Positions 13,691 to 29,859 of a DNA stretch of 64,000 bases are shown here, piece after piece (the stretch's first letter is position 1; each line of letters starts with the position of its first letter). This DNA comes from Silurus meridionalis (lineage: Eukaryota > Chordata > Actinopteri > Siluriformes > Siluridae): the NCBI RefSeq assembly GCF_014805685.1, contig NC_060904.1, forward strand, positions 16,927,811 to 16,991,810, written 5' to 3'. The position numbers and the translations under genes are program-made. Under the pieces are notes generated by a model. The model did not search any database, was not told where the DNA came from, and was given only the letters and a program-made list of their open reading frames with translations.

Positions 13691-14694
13691 ACCCAATGTT
13701 TAATTGCAAAGTTCTTCATATTATAAATATGTGTACATCTTCATTTAGAAACTGCACATATTTCCCAAGCCCTTCTTCACATTCATATTTATCAACCGCA
13801 CACGGTGCCTGAGGACGGTTGTGCAATTTTCCAGCTGACTGCAATCCTCCATCTTCAGTCCTGTCATCGAATTAGCCAAATGCACTTTCACTAAAATCAG
13901 ACTTAGCAGCCGCATCATCTTTATTCCAAAAGAGGCAGACATCATCAAAGGTCTCGGCTCGACAAAAATAACCACCACGAACACAGATCCTTGGCAACCA
14001 CTCGCTTCTTTAAATGCAGCAAAAAAGAAGCATGATCTGTTTTTAAATCACCATGGGCTCAGACTATCACTTTAAGATTGACATGATGTAATCGATAGCT
14101 TGGTTGAAGGACAGAATATTTGCTGCAAATGGAAAAAAAAAGTTCTGGGCCATCAGTTGTCATTATAAAACACTAGAAGTGCATAGCATAATATTGTATC
14201 TACCGAGATGAGGCCACTAAGGTGTCTTGAACATGTGTTCATTGACCCAGATTGAGATGATTTGTGATGATTACCATCATGGAAGTAGCAATTACAAGAT
14301 AGACAAATAGGAATAGATGTGGTTACCAAAGATGCTCAGATTTACCATGCTGTGGCATTTGAAGGTGCTTAATTGGTATTAGGAGGTTCAGTGTTAAATC
14401 AATGTAGGCCCAAGCATTTCCTTTAAGCATTCTTCATGCTATTCCCCAAGCCATTATTGTAGCACCACCACTATGTTTATGGATTTCTTGAAAACACTCC
14501 CCAGACTGTTGTACCCCCATCGCTAATCTGAACTAGGGTTGCACAATTTTCCATGGGAATTAATGGGAATAAACAGGGAACTTAAATGTAGTTAAACAAA
14601 TCTTGCAGGTTAATTCTGGGTAAAACAATATTGCCCATAGCATTATACCCCCAGCACCAGCCTGAATTGCTGGCATAATGCAGGTTGGATTTAC

Positions 14695-15190
14695 ACAAGA
14701 TCCATACTATAGTGAAGTGAATAACAGTGATGATCTCTTCATCATGACACATGTTAGTGGGTTGATATATTTATTAGGTAGCAAGTGAACATTTTGTCCT
14801 CAAAGTTGGCGTGTTAGAAGCAGGAAAAGTGGGCGAGCGTAAGGATTTGGGCAAGTTTGACAAATTGTGACGTCTAGACGGCTGGGTCAGAGCATCTCCA
14901 AAACTGCAGCTCTTGTGGAATTTTCTCAGTCTGCAGTGGTCAGTATCTATCAAAAGTGATGTGAGGAAGGAACAGTGGTAAACCGGCGACAGGGTCGTGG
15001 GCGGCCGAGGCTCATTGATGCAGTGAGGAGCGAAGGCTGGGGCATGTGGTCTGATCCAACAGACGAGCTCCTGTAGCTCAAACAGCTGAAGAAGTTAAAG
15101 CTGTTGATGCTCGACTGGTCAGGACTGTTTTAACAGCAAAAGGGGGGCCAACACAATATTAGGCAGGCGGTCATAATGTTATATTTGATC
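14695..15190 (+). mobile_element. Internally deleted Tc1-like element
   Basis: The first part matches the N-terminal coding region of a common fish Tc1-like transposase ('tgggtcagagcatctccaaa', 'tcagtatctatcaaaagtg', 'aaccggcgacagggtc'). The right part is the terminal block 'ggccaacacaatattaggca' then 'ggtcataatgttat'. Most of the transposase, including the catalytic core, is missing between them. Fragments with the same deletion lie at 7842-7932 and 38495-38612, pointing to a MITE-like lineage. Confidence 0.72.
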
Positions 15191-16025
15191 TGTGGCTATT
15201 CTAAGGGTATTCCAGGAATACAAATTAGCAACAAGTAGAACTAGACTAAGCATCCTGGCTGCTCCCACTGGCATTGAATTTAACTTCAATTTATCTGCAT
15301 CTGGCTTTTAAAGAAGTGAAAAAGAGAGAGTTTTGTGAGAAAAAAAAGACTGGAGTGAGAAAATGGTATTGATATAGTAACCATATCTCGACTTTAGGGC
15401 ATCACCCTGTTGTTGATTATTTTCCTAAAAACAGCACAACACATTGGGGTTATGCTTCTCTTTTTAAGTAACCACCACACGTCTTCTCCAAAACCATGCC
15501 TGTCAGGAGGGGAATAAATGATCGGACAAATAATTACAGTTCTCTACGATGTGCTACGTACAAATTGATTAATGCAGCTGTCAAATTCAGGGGTCTTTAA
15601 GGATAAGTCATGCATCAGTGCAGAGGTTTATTGGATCACCAGCAAGAGATGAAATCAACTGTATTTTTGGGGTGGAACTAGGAGAAATTTGTGCCTACGT
15701 ACTGTCAGAATGAAGAAAATTTATATATTTTTTCCGTTCTAGTGTCGAGACACTTCAAGAGCAATGGACCTAACGTTAATGACATCTCCGCTAGTCGTTG
15801 CCATGGCAGCAGTGAAGTGAAGGAACTTAACCTGTAAAAGCTCACATGGACCTTTGGAGCTTAGAATAAATGTTATTTTTTGAAAGTCTTCTAATTCTGA
15901 GAACCGTTTTTCAAGCTGTGCTATGCTTATGCTCTTTAAATGCACATGCTTATGCTACGCGGAAGTCCTTATTCCGCGGTCATTCCGCGATTTTTGAAAC
16001 CATCCTGATTTCTTTGTAATACTTA

Positions 16026-16145
16026 GGGACGTGGTAACTCAGTTATTATGCTGTTGGATCTCGGATTGTGGGGAGTTCAAATCCATGCATAACCAAGCTG
16101 CCAATGCTGGGCCCTCGATCAAGGCCCTTAACTCTCAAACGCTTA
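16026..16145 (+). mobile_element. tRNA-derived SINE fragment
   Basis: 'gagttcaaatccatg' resembles a polymerase III B box, followed by 'caagctgccaatgctgggc' and 'aaggcccttaactct', typical of this fish SINE. Confidence 0.6.
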
Positions 16146-17327
16146 GTTGTTGGATGAATTGCTTTTCAAATTTTTAATACTCTAATCAACATGTGCATGG
16201 AAAAATTCAGATGCATAAAGCATGCACATGTTGACTTAAATCATCAGGACACCAAACGGCATTTTTGCTATGTTTCCACACGGACGGTTTTAATTGCCGG
16301 ATGTGCGCATTATGTGGATTTTGTCGCTCTATTTGAGACTTGGCACACAAGTAGAATGTTTTAAAATGTTTAGGGATTAAAAATTACTTTTTTTTTTTCT
16401 TTTTTATGTCCGAGTAAAGAAAGGATGACGCGAATAATTGTGTGTTGCACCTTTTATATTTATTTATTTATACTTTAATAAAAGTGGTCAAACAATGATT
16501 GTGCTCTGCGTTAATCGCGTGTTAATTAAATAATATAAAATATGTTAGTTTTACATAATTTTAAAGAAGGGAGACGACCTCGTAAGATCGAGGCTAATCC
16601 AAGTGTGTTTACGGTTTATTTCCTCTCTCTTTGTCTTTCGCTCATGTTTCTGTTTCTTTTTATTTTTTTCTTAAGCAGAATAACAGTCCTGCATCCGCAT
16701 ACACGGGTTCTGAATAGTGCGCGAGGAACGATTTTTTTTGTTGCATGAACGTTTGCGCTAATGCGTCGGCGTCTAATGCGAGGCAGATGTTCACGCTGTA
16801 GCGCATTAGTGCGCCTGCAAATTGAATTAAATGGATTCTTATGTGGCATGTGCTGCGTTCACATGGCAACATTTCAAACCCTTCATTTATGATCACTTCG
16901 GCTTGGGCAGGAAGGGGGACAAGCGATGAGAAGCCTGAAAAGCCGAGCATCAAGTGGGAGAAAGAGCCATGGTTTTGGAAATGGCATATGTTGGCAGGGA
17001 TATGGGCATGTTTTTAATGTCTGGTCTTTAAGTAGGAAGAAGGAAGTTGATGTGCTTCTCGAAACATTAATGCGTATTTGATTAACTTAAATAAATGGCA
17101 CTCTTCCAGGTTTAGAGTTTTAGAACCTCACAGGTGAGGCCTTAATTGACATTAGGGCTCATTCTCAGACTCTTTAGACCCTCTGCTAACCCCTCACACA
17201 CCATCAGTGGTGAAGTAGACAAACCATGCGGTGGAGTTGAAGTTGAGATGCACTCTGTAAAATATTACTCCAGTTTTTCACTTGAGTAAAAGTACTAAAG
17301 TATTTTCTTTCAAATGTACTTAAGTAT

Positions 17328-17858
17328 GGATAAAGTTTGTGGACATTCCACATTGAGACCCAATTTGCAGTTATAATGAGATCCACTCCTCTGGGAAGAT
17401 GTTCCACTAGATTTTGTGTGGATTCATACAAGGTGTTAGTAAAGTCAGGTGACTGATGTAGGTGAAGTGAGGAGGCCTGGGTGCAGTCAGCATTCACATT
17501 CATTCAGTTTTATAGGGTTGAAGTCTACAGCAGATGATCTTCCACAACCCATGTAAAGTACATCTTTACGGAGCTGGATGGAGCTTTGTGAACAGGGGCG
17601 TTGTCATGCTGGAACAGGTTTTGGGTTACTCAACATGGTGGTTATGATACTAGAAAATGTCCTCCTTTGGACTTTCTGGTTTGTTTAGCTAAAATTGGCA
17701 GGGGCATTGCCATGCAGGAGTGGGTTTTGGGTCTCCTAGTTTAAGTGAAGAGAAAATTCCAAGCTAGAACATCAAATTGTGTGCCTTCAGCAGTTTGAGG
17801 AAGAACAACGCCGTATGGCTGGATAAATCAGGTGTCCCAATACTTTTTTGTCCATAAT
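17328..17858 (+). mobile_element. MITE-like repeat, copy C
   Basis: Runs from 'aaagtttgtggac' to 'caggtgtcccaatactttt'. It contains the block 'gcattgtcatgctggaacag' twice in diverged form (about 17600 and 17705), so it is a partial internal duplication or two nested copies. Confidence 0.65.
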
Positions 17859-18210
17859 ACATATTTGCGATTTTTCGTAAATATGTTTGTGGTTTATAAA
17901 TGCATGTCAGTTGTTCTAAATGCGTTATGAAGAAGATATAAATCCTGTTAAAAGATACAGTCGCACACAAAAATGGTGTTGTTTATAGAGGTAGTGCATC
18001 AAAAGCGTACAAGAAGCGAAGAAAACTGCATCGTTTTGATAAATGTTGTGAATGTTTCTTTAAAATATCTATCCTGTCAATGTATGTGAATAATTTAATA
18101 CACCACCTCTGCACTGGTTCGGGAATTTATTAGCTTACTGTCATTGTGATTTCTCTAAACAAGAATATTCGCTTGTTACTTTATCATACAATGAATTTTT
18201 CATGCCGTAG

Positions 18211-18356
18211 GGACGGCCCGGACCAGACCTCCCCTCAGCTGGGTCAGTTCAGCGGCAGCTCGCTTCAGGAAGCCGTCTCCAGCACCTCCAACCACATCCT
18301 GCTCAAGTTCCACAGCGACTTCAGCACCAGCGGCTTCTTCACTCTGCTTTATCACT
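18211..18356 (+). CDS. csmd3: csmd3 exon 8: CUB 13, remainder
   Basis: A 146-nt exon entering in phase 2 and leaving in phase 1. It encodes DGPDQTSPQLGQFSGSSLQ, ILLKFHSDFSTSGFFTLLYH. The FHSD motif is the calcium-site and core strand of CUB domains. Acceptor 'gccgtag', donor 't|gtgagc'. Joins exon 7 to restore WDGPD. Confidence 0.95.
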
Positions 18357-18582
18357 GTGAGCTCCGTTTCCTTCTTCTCATGTCTCACATTCTCATCTTC
18401 TCCTGACCCGACACCTGCACCTGCATCTTATAGGCTCCATGAAATAGTAGATGCTCTCAAATTCTTTGGTTTTAAGTTTAAAACTAAACACAGTGCAATT
18501 CAGAGATGTTTAGCAAAATACATATAGCGGGGGTGCACAAACTATTGACTATATGAAATCAATAAATCTTTCTGTGTATCTA

Positions 18583-18617
<35 letters not shown>

Positions 18618-20385
18618 GTCTAAAAGGTATATTTTGGAAGGAATCTTTGGTTCTCTGTGGTTTTTCTGACCTCACTGCACTTTGTGTGGTTTTATTACAG
18701 TAACTGGTTAAACTGTGGTTTTGTGTTTTATCAATTTAATAAAAAAAGGCTGATGAGGGGATGAGGATTTCGAACAGTGATTTCAGGATGATGGTGTTAA
18801 TTCCTTGTTAATTGCTTTTTTTCTGTAACATCACAACACAGTGTTTTTATTCCTCACCAAGGCCCACAAAAGAAATCGTAATAAAGCCGCAAAGCTACAC
18901 GTGTCGACGTGTCAAGAAACCGCAGCCTAAAAAAAACGTGCAGAAAGCAGTAACACGAGCTTAGAGAAATTGCACAGTAGTGAAGAATCGGTGAGCGTTT
19001 GGGAACTCAGCACTAATGTAGTATACAAATTATTTGCTTTTACGAGCCTGTACCGGAATCTGAAAACATATAACAGTGATTTGTTCTCTTCATCTCATTT
19101 TCACGAGGAGACGCGGAGCAACTCGTAAAACTCGCAGGACCGAAAGCGCCTTCCTAACCCTCTCGAGATCTCCGAGACGGACTCGGGGAGAGCTCTGAAA
19201 CAGGCAATTACTCGCTTACATGCCAATATTCTCATCAAATAAGCACTTGAATGGCAGATTTCATCCCCGGATCCATAGAACGAAGAACAGGAGTGTTACG
19301 AGAAAGAAAAAATAAATAAAAAAAGTTAAGTAGTGAAGAAAACAGAAAAATGGTGCTGTGGGAATGGCAACATTTCATTTTATTATCTTTTAAATTTGTA
19401 ATGAGCTTTGCATTGCGAGCTCGTTATTGCGATTCCCTGCTTGCTGTCGTGGTTTATGTGTAAAGTTCGAACGCATCAGCACAATCAGCGCTAACGATTT
19501 TCTTTTCTTTCTCTGTGGGGGAAAACACGAGCTGGTGACAAGTATCTCGTTTCTTTTGCCGTTATTTATTTTTTAGATTTTTATAATTATATAATTCTTA
19601 AAATCCTCCTGGTTTTGTACTGAAATGAAAAAAACATTCGAACGATCGCAAAAAGTCGAATGACATTTACGGAATTTTCCAGTCGTTTTTTACCATATGC
19701 AATGCTCTCATTTATACAACTGAGCAGGTAAGGGTTAGGGGCCTTGCTCAAGGGCCCAACACTGGCAGCTTGGTGGTGCTGTGATCGCACCCTTCTGATC
19801 AGAAGAATCTACTCCGTAAAAAGTCTATTTTAATGAAGTAATAGTGCTTTTTTGAGTCGCATTGAAGACTCGTTTCATGAAGGACTCACTAATAGCGTTC
19901 TCTTTGTGCTTTCTGTGCATTTTAACCCTAAATCATGGCTCCTAAAATGGTTAAAAATGCTTCCACCTACTTGTTTAGTACCGAGGTATAACTGTATGTT
20001 CTGAGGTATGTACCGAGGTATTACTGTGAGTTCTTTCATCCTTTCTTTAAAAAAAGGTTCTACATTTTCAGCAACTGTCCATTTACTTCTGGTTTGAAAA
20101 AAGTCTCATTTTAGACTTTAAAATGTATTTCGCATAATTCCTGTTCTCCTAAAGCAGCAGAACTGGTGACCCTCCAGCGTCCCTGTCTCACATCTCCACC
20201 CTCATACCGTCTGGTAGAAGATTCTGCAGCGTCTCACAGCGTCGACACTCCCATATGCTGCTGCCCAACGAATCATGATCCCTCCTGTGTAGTGTGTGTA
20301 GTGTTGTGTCGTGTTAGAACTGGGACTTAGGATCATCTCGCGTTCAGTCTCTCACGTCTCGTCTGTCACTTTCTGTCCTTTCCAG
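18357..20385. other. Intron 8
   Basis: This 2029-bp intron holds a (TCTG)n tract (18582-18618) and a reverse SINE fragment (19722-19805). The rest looks unique. A CpG-containing block at about 18880-19240 is not recognised. Confidence 0.75.
19722..19805 (-). mobile_element. SINE fragment (reverse)
   Basis: 'ggggccttgctcaagggccc', 'actggcagcttggtgg' and 'cttctgatcag' are the tail-to-head blocks of the fish tRNA SINE. The left flank 'catttatacaactgagcag' belongs to the same consensus. Confidence 0.65.
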
Positions 20386-20466
20386 CGTACCAGCTCAGAG
20401 TGTGTCAGCATCCTGTGCCTGTCGCGAACGCCGAGATCCTCGCCGATGACGACGAGCTGGAAATCG
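20386..20466 (+). CDS. csmd3: csmd3 exon 9: sushi 13, first part
   Basis: An 81-nt exon, phase 1/1, encoding YQLRVCQHPVPVANAEILAD and DDELEIG, the first cysteine and acidic linker of sushi 13. The EIG|D split matches the CSMD family exon boundary. Donor 'g|gtaaat'. Confidence 0.93.
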
Positions 20467-23122
<2,656 letters not shown>

Positions 23123-23311
23123 TGCAATGCCCCAAAAACGAGGTGCTGTTCGACTCGACCGGTGTGATCCTGAGTCCGGGCTTCCCGGAAAACTACCTCA
23201 ACCAGCAGATATGCTCATGGATGATCAGTGTGGAGAAGGGCTACAACATCACCCTGCACTTTGAGCTCTTCCAAACTGAGAAGGAGTTCGACATCCTGGA
23301 GATCTTTGATG
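23123..23311 (+). CDS. csmd3: csmd3 exon 11: CUB 14, first part
   Basis: A 189-nt exon, phase 1/1, encoding [40 protein letters not shown] and TEKEFDILEIFDG. It has the two CUB cysteines and one sequon (NIT). CUB 14 is the last CUB of the family, after which sushi domains run in tandem. Acceptor 'ctttccag', donor 'g|gtaaat'. Confidence 0.95.
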
Positions 23312-23604
23312 GTAAATACAGACACACACCGACAAATCAGCTGAGTAAGCAGGAATACACTAGTGCGGAAGTGAAGTAAGTTATTATAAACTGCATTATT
23401 TTTTATTTTTAATAGATTCTTTTGTATCTGTTAATAAAGTTACATTGATGGAATTTGCGTCCTTTTTGGGTCCTTGCTCAAGGACCCAAAAACCCATAGC
23501 ACATCATAACATATCCTATATATCTTAGTATATTCATACTATATGTCTATACAGTGTTTAATATCTTGGGTACGGTTGTACATGCAATGTCCTTATCTCA
23601 CATA

Positions 23605-23915
23605 TATGAGGTGGTATCAAAAAGTCTCGAGACCAGTTTTGTCAGACGGCAGCACAAGGCTGCACGCACAGTCACAGGGAGCACCGACCTTTATAAGTCA
23701 GTGTGCCAAAAGACATTTTCCTGTGTGCATCTGAAGCTGTGCAACTGGTACTATTTTAAGATGGGCGCACCCTGTCACCGAGCTCCCCCTCACACGTGTG
23801 TGTCTCCCCGGAAACAACACAATCTCACTTCGGCACACACCCTACTCGCCAGATTTGGTGGACTTCGCCATCTTCCCAAAGATAAATATGTTGCTATTCT
23901 TCCTCTTTCCTAAAA
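23605..23915 (+). mobile_element. Mariner-like element remnant
   Basis: The left part has 'gtatcaaaaagtctcgagac', typical of mariner ends. The right part encodes, in shifted frames, HNLTSAHT then HTPYSPDLVDFAIFPKI, which corresponds to the PYSPDLAP..F.FP block around the third catalytic residue of mariner transposases. Most of the element is deleted and the frame is broken. Confidence 0.65.
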
Positions 23916-24779
23916 TAAGCAAAATATATATCTATAAGACGTGTAAAAAGCTTTTCCTCGAAGTGTTACAAACCTTGACCCTGGAGACAAGTCCCGGGTT
24001 TCTGCCAGGTTGCCATAGAAACAATAACGTATCCCAACAAAACACTTTTAATACAGTAAACAACACCGGAAGTAAACAATTTCCGACCAATCCGAATCCT
24101 GTAATCAACGTGAATAATTCATGGTATAACATTCGGCTCGTACAAAAGTCTTTAACCGAATCGTTCGTTTCATCACCCCTCATTAGCAACTGCTTGTAAT
24201 CATTTCTACTGATGCGTAAGTAATAATGGGTAATAAATAAAATAATAAAAGAAACACCCCTTCCTCGTTCCCATATCATGTGCTCAGCACACGGTGGATG
24301 GTGGATTGTTGATTGGGATTCATTATCGTGATATTTATTATTCCGAGATGTATTTAAAATATCATTAAACTCTAATTACTTAAGTGTGCATTATTAGCAT
24401 ATTACCCCATTACTCATCATTGATTAGTAGGTTATTAAATGCCCACGGCAGACCAGCAAGCAGGAGGAAACACGCTCAAGACCACTTCCGTCTTTAGACA
24501 CTAACTTCAGTATGATTGTGACACAATCGCTTTGTGAAAAGACACTTGCGCTCGGTAACATCTGCATCTCTTTACCGTTTTTGTACAGAAGTGTGAGACA
24601 AAGAGTCTTCCTGCGATCATTTCATGCCGCCGAGCTGCTCATTCCCGAATCGCTTTAAATGTAATCGCTATTAATAAAGATAAGGTTGATGTTCTTCTTT
24701 TTGTGGTTTGTTTTCTGCTAGAACATCCATTTGAGGGTCAGGTCTGTATCATGCGAGGAAAGTTCTCTGTATTCAGAGT

Positions 24780-24950
24780 GCACTTGAGCGATCTTGGTTT
24801 AACGGTTAAAGGCTCTGGGTTACTGCTCAGAAGGTCAGGGTTCAAGCTCCAGAACCACTGTTAGGCCGCTGACCAATGCCCTTCAACCTCTCTGCTTCAG
24901 GGGAGCTGTATCGAAACTGACCCTGTGCTCTGACCATAAATATTATCTTT
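24780..24950 (+). mobile_element. tRNA-derived SINE
   Basis: 'tggtttaacggttaaagg' (A-box region) and 'gggttcaagctcc' (B-box-like) are followed by 'ctgtatcgaaactgaccctg' and an (AAAC)n/AT-rich tail. This is one of the clearer copies. Confidence 0.68.
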
Positions 24951-25430
24951 TATAATAATAAATAAACAAACAAACAAACAAATAAATACCCATTTTATTT
25001 CATAATCAAGTTGAAAAAATAAAAAGTACAAAATTGAATGAAACACTTCATGCATAAATTTTGTAAAAATTAAGTGAAAAAAAAAAGCTATAATAAATTC
25101 ATAAATAAATAAATAACTACATTTTTTGTCTACTTCTACTAAATAAATAAATACCTTTTTAATAAAAAAATATTTTATAAAAATTGTTGAAAAACAAGAA
25201 ATATTTAACACAATCACTTAAATGTCTTAATAATATAATTGAGTTAATAAATAAATAACAGTGATATATAAATAACCATCATCTATAACTAATACAATTT
25301 AATGCAATCAATAGAATTTACTAAAAATACAATTAAATAAATATCTAGTAATAATAATAATAATAATGAATGACAATGCTACATAAACAAGCTAAATAAA
25401 TAATAGTATTTTTTCTGATTGTTCTTCTAC

Positions 25431-25474
<44 letters not shown>

Positions 25475-25475
25475 A
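25431..25475. repeat. (TTA)n microsatellite
   Basis: About 14 TTA units about 120 bp before exon 12. A shorter (AAT)n lies near 25349-25367. Confidence 0.93.
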
Positions 25476-25595
25476 TTATTGTTTCATAATACGAAATAAA
25501 TAATGAAACTAATACCCATGTAATGAAAATAAAATGATAGAAACGACAGAAAAGCTGAAGTCTGAAATCAAGTCTGCATTTTGCGGTCGTTTCAG

Positions 25596-25742
25596 GACCC
25601 AATATGAAGAGCCCGAGCATGGCGGTGTTGAGCGGCGAGCTGGCCGTTCCCTTCACCCTGAGCACCACCGGCCACCAGCTCTTCCTGCGCTGGTCCTCAG
25701 ACCACGGCACCAACCGCAAGGGCTTCCGCATCACGTACGTGG
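25596..25742 (+). CDS. csmd3: csmd3 exon 12: CUB 14, remainder
   Basis: A 147-nt exon, phase 1/1, encoding GPNMKSPSMAVLSGELAVPF, GHQLFLRWSSDHGTNRKGF and RITYV. SSDHG holds the acidic residue equivalent to the CUB calcium ligand. G+C content is clearly higher than in the flanking AT-rich intron. Donor 'g|gtgagt'. Confidence 0.95.
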
Positions 25743-26000
25743 GTGAGTATCAAAGTATGTATCCCCCCCGATTGGTAATTCTTTCTCAGTCGCATGCGTG
25801 TCTCACGTTGCACGTGTGCATCTGTCTGTCCTGGCCACGTGTCCCCCCATCCGTCCTGTCTGTAAGCCCATGATGTCTTTCCATTTAAGTGTGCTGTGCC
25901 TGTGTATGGTTTAGATGTTGACCATGAAATTAACAAATTATGTAATGTAACATACACTTTCACACAGGATTGTAAAGAAAACGATGCTATGTGATCGATA

Positions 26001-26050
<50 letters not shown>

Positions 26051-26366
26051 ATGCGCACACAAACACTATGTATAATTTTTTATTTCATTCATTATGAATT
26101 AATTAAATATTAGTTTTTCATGACATTAGAATACATTTTTTTCTTGATATTTTAAAAGTTGATCTTTAGAGCGTTTTTTTTTTTTTTTATGTAAAATTTC
26201 ATGTAACTAAAAGCTTTTTGATAAAAAATTTAAACCAATGTTCATTCTTGTTTTAATGAATGATGAATGAAATAAAATCTGCACATTTTATTTCGCTTGG
26301 GTTTCGTGTCTTTTCCATACCGCAACACTTCCAGGATATTTCTCATGCTTGTGCGTTTATCTGTAG
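25743..26366. other. Intron 12
   Basis: This 624-bp intron holds a (GT)n tract of about 23 units at 26002-26048; the rest is AT-rich, with nothing else recognised. Acceptor 'tctgtag'. Confidence 0.85.
26002..26048. repeat. (GT)n microsatellite
   Basis: About 23 GT units in the middle of intron 12, more than 300 bp from either splice site. Confidence 0.97.
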
Positions 26367-26555
26367 CGATGTACTGCAGCACCCCAGACTCTCCGCAGCA
26401 CGGCTTTGTGGTTAGCCAAACCGGTGGCCATGCCAACAGCGTGGTGCGCTGGGCCTGTGACCGCGGGTACCGGCTGATCGGGAAGAGCATGGCCATGTGC
26501 AAGAGGACCGAATTCGGATATCTGACGTGGGACTCGTCCGTGCCAGCGTGTCAAG
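26367..26555 (+). CDS. csmd3: csmd3 exon 13: sushi 14
   Basis: A 189-nt exon, phase 1/1, and the first of the tandem sushi run. It has cysteines in [34 protein letters not shown] and PACQ, and tryptophan in [23 protein letters not shown] is close to the CSMD3 form. Acceptor 'tctgtag', donor 'g|gtataa'. Confidence 0.95.
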
Positions 26556-26932
26556 GTATAACTTTAATTTCAGCATTTCATCAAGCCTTCGTACGCGTAG
26601 AATATCGCTGACATGGAAAGTTTTGGGTATTCATAGTCGGGTTACGCACCCCCTTTTCGATTTTGATTCGAAGTTTAATTTTCTGGCCTTTTCATTCAGG
26701 TGAATAAAATCATGTGGGTGTTGATCGGTGCTCTGGAAGTGGTGAAAGTTTTCTTGAGGTGAAATGTATTTTTTAATCAACTAAAAGGAAATGGTGAAGT
26801 GTTTGCAGGAGATGTGTTGCTTTTTATTTGCCATTTTGTCCTGATGATTGCTTACCTCATTCAAACTGATTTGGAAGGAAAGGAAAAGAATGGACTTATG
26901 GTCAAGTGCAGAATTACATAGAAGATCAGGAT

Positions 26933-26997
26933 TGGATGGATGGATGGATGGATGGATGGATGGATGGATGGATGGATGGATGGATGGATGGATGGAG
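26933..26997. repeat. (GGAT)n microsatellite
   Basis: About 16 GGAT units. Confidence 0.96.
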
Positions 26998-27927
26998 TAA
27001 ACATGTTTTCCTTGAGCTGATGTGAAAAAAATGCACTTAATGTTCAGAGTTGTATATCATTGTATGGGGATAGTTGGGGTGTAAAAACTTTTGCACTCTA
27101 TAGAATTTCACACACGTATATCGTACAAACCAAGAGTCAAATTGAGAAGTTGTTAAACACGAAGACGACACCAGATCATCCGTAACGTGACGTGACGTTC
27201 GTCTAGTCTGTCGTGTTCCTTTGAAGCCAGACGCCGCCGGAGACGTCCGTCCCATCGGCGCAGGACCGGACGATGTCAAGTGGCAGCAGCAGGCATCAGT
27301 TTCACCTTTGTTCTTTCTAATTAATACTGTTAAACTACAAAGGACCCGTCGTTTTCTGTGCCACGTTATTAGCATGCCACATGAGATCTATTGTTGCTTT
27401 GATTTTTCATTTGATTTTAGTGCTCAATGATTGCACATCTCATCATGTCCCATAGGCTTATTGATGTCTGCTTTAAATGAGCTCCAGCTCCGGATCGGCT
27501 TTCCGACACTTAATTAAACAATATCTGCCATGTTCGCTAATCAGGGGCTTGTTTCGATCCAGCGTTTGGTTTTTGTTCAAAGGTAAAATGGACCCAGGGT
27601 GGAGTAGGGGTGGAGCAGGGGTGGCCCAGGGGTGGGGCAGGAGCGAACCTAATTAAATAGCTAAGTGTTTAAACAAGTCAAATGTTCAGTATCAGTCAAT
27701 CTAAAATCTCAGATTTAAACAGATTTTTGCTTCTTTACACTATTCAATGCAGTTGAATCGATGCCATTGACCTGCTGGATGAAGAAGTGGCATTTCTTTG
27801 ACATGGTTGTGGATAATTGGCCATCGGGAGCCCAACTTGTATTCGATGCTGCGTCTGCTTTGCGTCAGTGCCATTTTTCAGATGCTCCAATGGACTCCAT
27901 TGCATGCATATTTAATGTGACATTATT

Positions 27928-27929
<2 letters not shown>

Positions 27930-27968
<39 letters not shown>
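27930..27968. repeat. (ATT)n microsatellite
   Basis: About 13 units of ATT in intron 13. Confidence 0.95.
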
Positions 27969-28114
27969 TCTATTGAGCAATTTTGTACAATATATTGATA
28001 TATTTCCATTAACACTTTTTAATTTTTTTTATTTTGTATTTTTTCTAAAAGATTTCATCAACATTTATAGGCTTATTAACAATTGTTTATTGTTATTACC
28101 ATTTGTGAACATTG

Positions 28115-28362
28115 AGACATGTAATTGAGATGGTTTGCTTACGTACACATGAGGGACATTGTACAATATCGGTGAAGTGGTAAAAGAATGCTGAGGATGG
28201 AGCCGGCAGGCAGGAGGAAAAGAGGAAGGTCAAGGAGGAGGTTTATGGATGTGGTGAGGGAAGACATGTAAGGGGATGGTTTAAAAGAGACGGATGTAGA
28301 GGAAAAAGCAATAGGGAGACGGATGATCCGCTGTGGCGACCCCTAATGGGAGAAGACGAAGA
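28115..28362 (+). mobile_element. Non-LTR retrotransposon 3' end remnant
   Basis: The + strand encodes, with breaks, RMLRMEPAGRRKRGR then RRRFMDVVRED and RRMIRCGDP, the C-terminal end of a fish LINE reverse transcriptase. The 3' end 'gctgtggcgacccctaatgg' is a widespread terminus of that family. It is 5'-truncated. Confidence 0.7.
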
Positions 28363-28653
28363 TGTCCCACAATATCACGTTGATAAATAATTCTGGGTTA
28401 ATTGCTGTGATATAAAGGAATAGCAGATTTCACTTTGCTGCCTCTCCTAACCGTTTATTTTTTCTTTGCTTTATATGGTGTTGTTATTGCTAAGGCGTCT
28501 TATAAACGTTGTACACTGTATTTTAACACCAACACCAACTGGACTCCAATTAGAGACAGAAGTACACAAAGCCGTCTTTGCCAAAACACTCTCGTGTGAT
28601 TACAGTCTTGTGTTGTGAGATAAGAATTAATTACAGGCTCTTGTTTTCCCCAG

Positions 28654-28839
28654 CTGTGTCGTGCGGCATGCCAGCAGCTCCTGGGAACGGCGGCGTTCTG
28701 GCACCCGATTACTCAGCCGGCACACGGGCGACGTACTTCTGCAACGAAGGCTACCGGCTCTCCTCGAAAGAAGTGACGAGCACGGTGTGCCAGGCTGATG
28801 GGACCTGGAGCAGCCACAACAAAATCCCACGCTGCACAG
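28654..28839 (+). CDS. csmd3: csmd3 exon 14: sushi 15
   Basis: A 186-nt exon, phase 1/1. It has VSCGMPAAPGNGGVLAPDYS, ATYFCNEGYRLSSKE, STVCQADGTW and IPRC, giving four cysteines and the buried tryptophan. Acceptor 'ttccccag', donor 'g|gtgaga'. Confidence 0.96.

Positions 28840-29859
<1,020 letters not shown>

Larger units (their letters stand above)
13449..18210. other. Intron 7
   Basis: This 4762-bp intron holds a degenerate 'gtagttcctgttc' repeat (about 13490-13690), an internally deleted Tc1-like element (14695-15190), a SINE fragment (16026-16145) and MITE-like copy C (17328-17858). 15200-16020 and 16150-17300 look unique; 16750-16990 has no recognised identity. Confidence 0.78.
23312..25595. 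other. Intron 11
   Basis: This 2284-bp intron holds a perfect 14-bp hairpin (23463-23492), a mariner-like remnant (23605-23915), a SINE (24780-24950), a very AT-rich stretch (24950-25500) and (TTA)n around 25431-25475. Confidence 0.78.
26556..28653. other. Intron 13
   Basis: This 2098-bp intron holds (GGAT)n (26933-26997), (ATT)n (27930-27968) and a LINE 3' fragment (28115-28362). A G-rich run of five 'ggggtgg'-like units is at about 27594-27642. No exon is expected. Confidence 0.78.

Noticed and set aside
24780..24870. Possible tRNA gene
   Set aside because: It has A- and B-box-like words but no cloverleaf, and continues into the standard SINE body, so it is a SINE.
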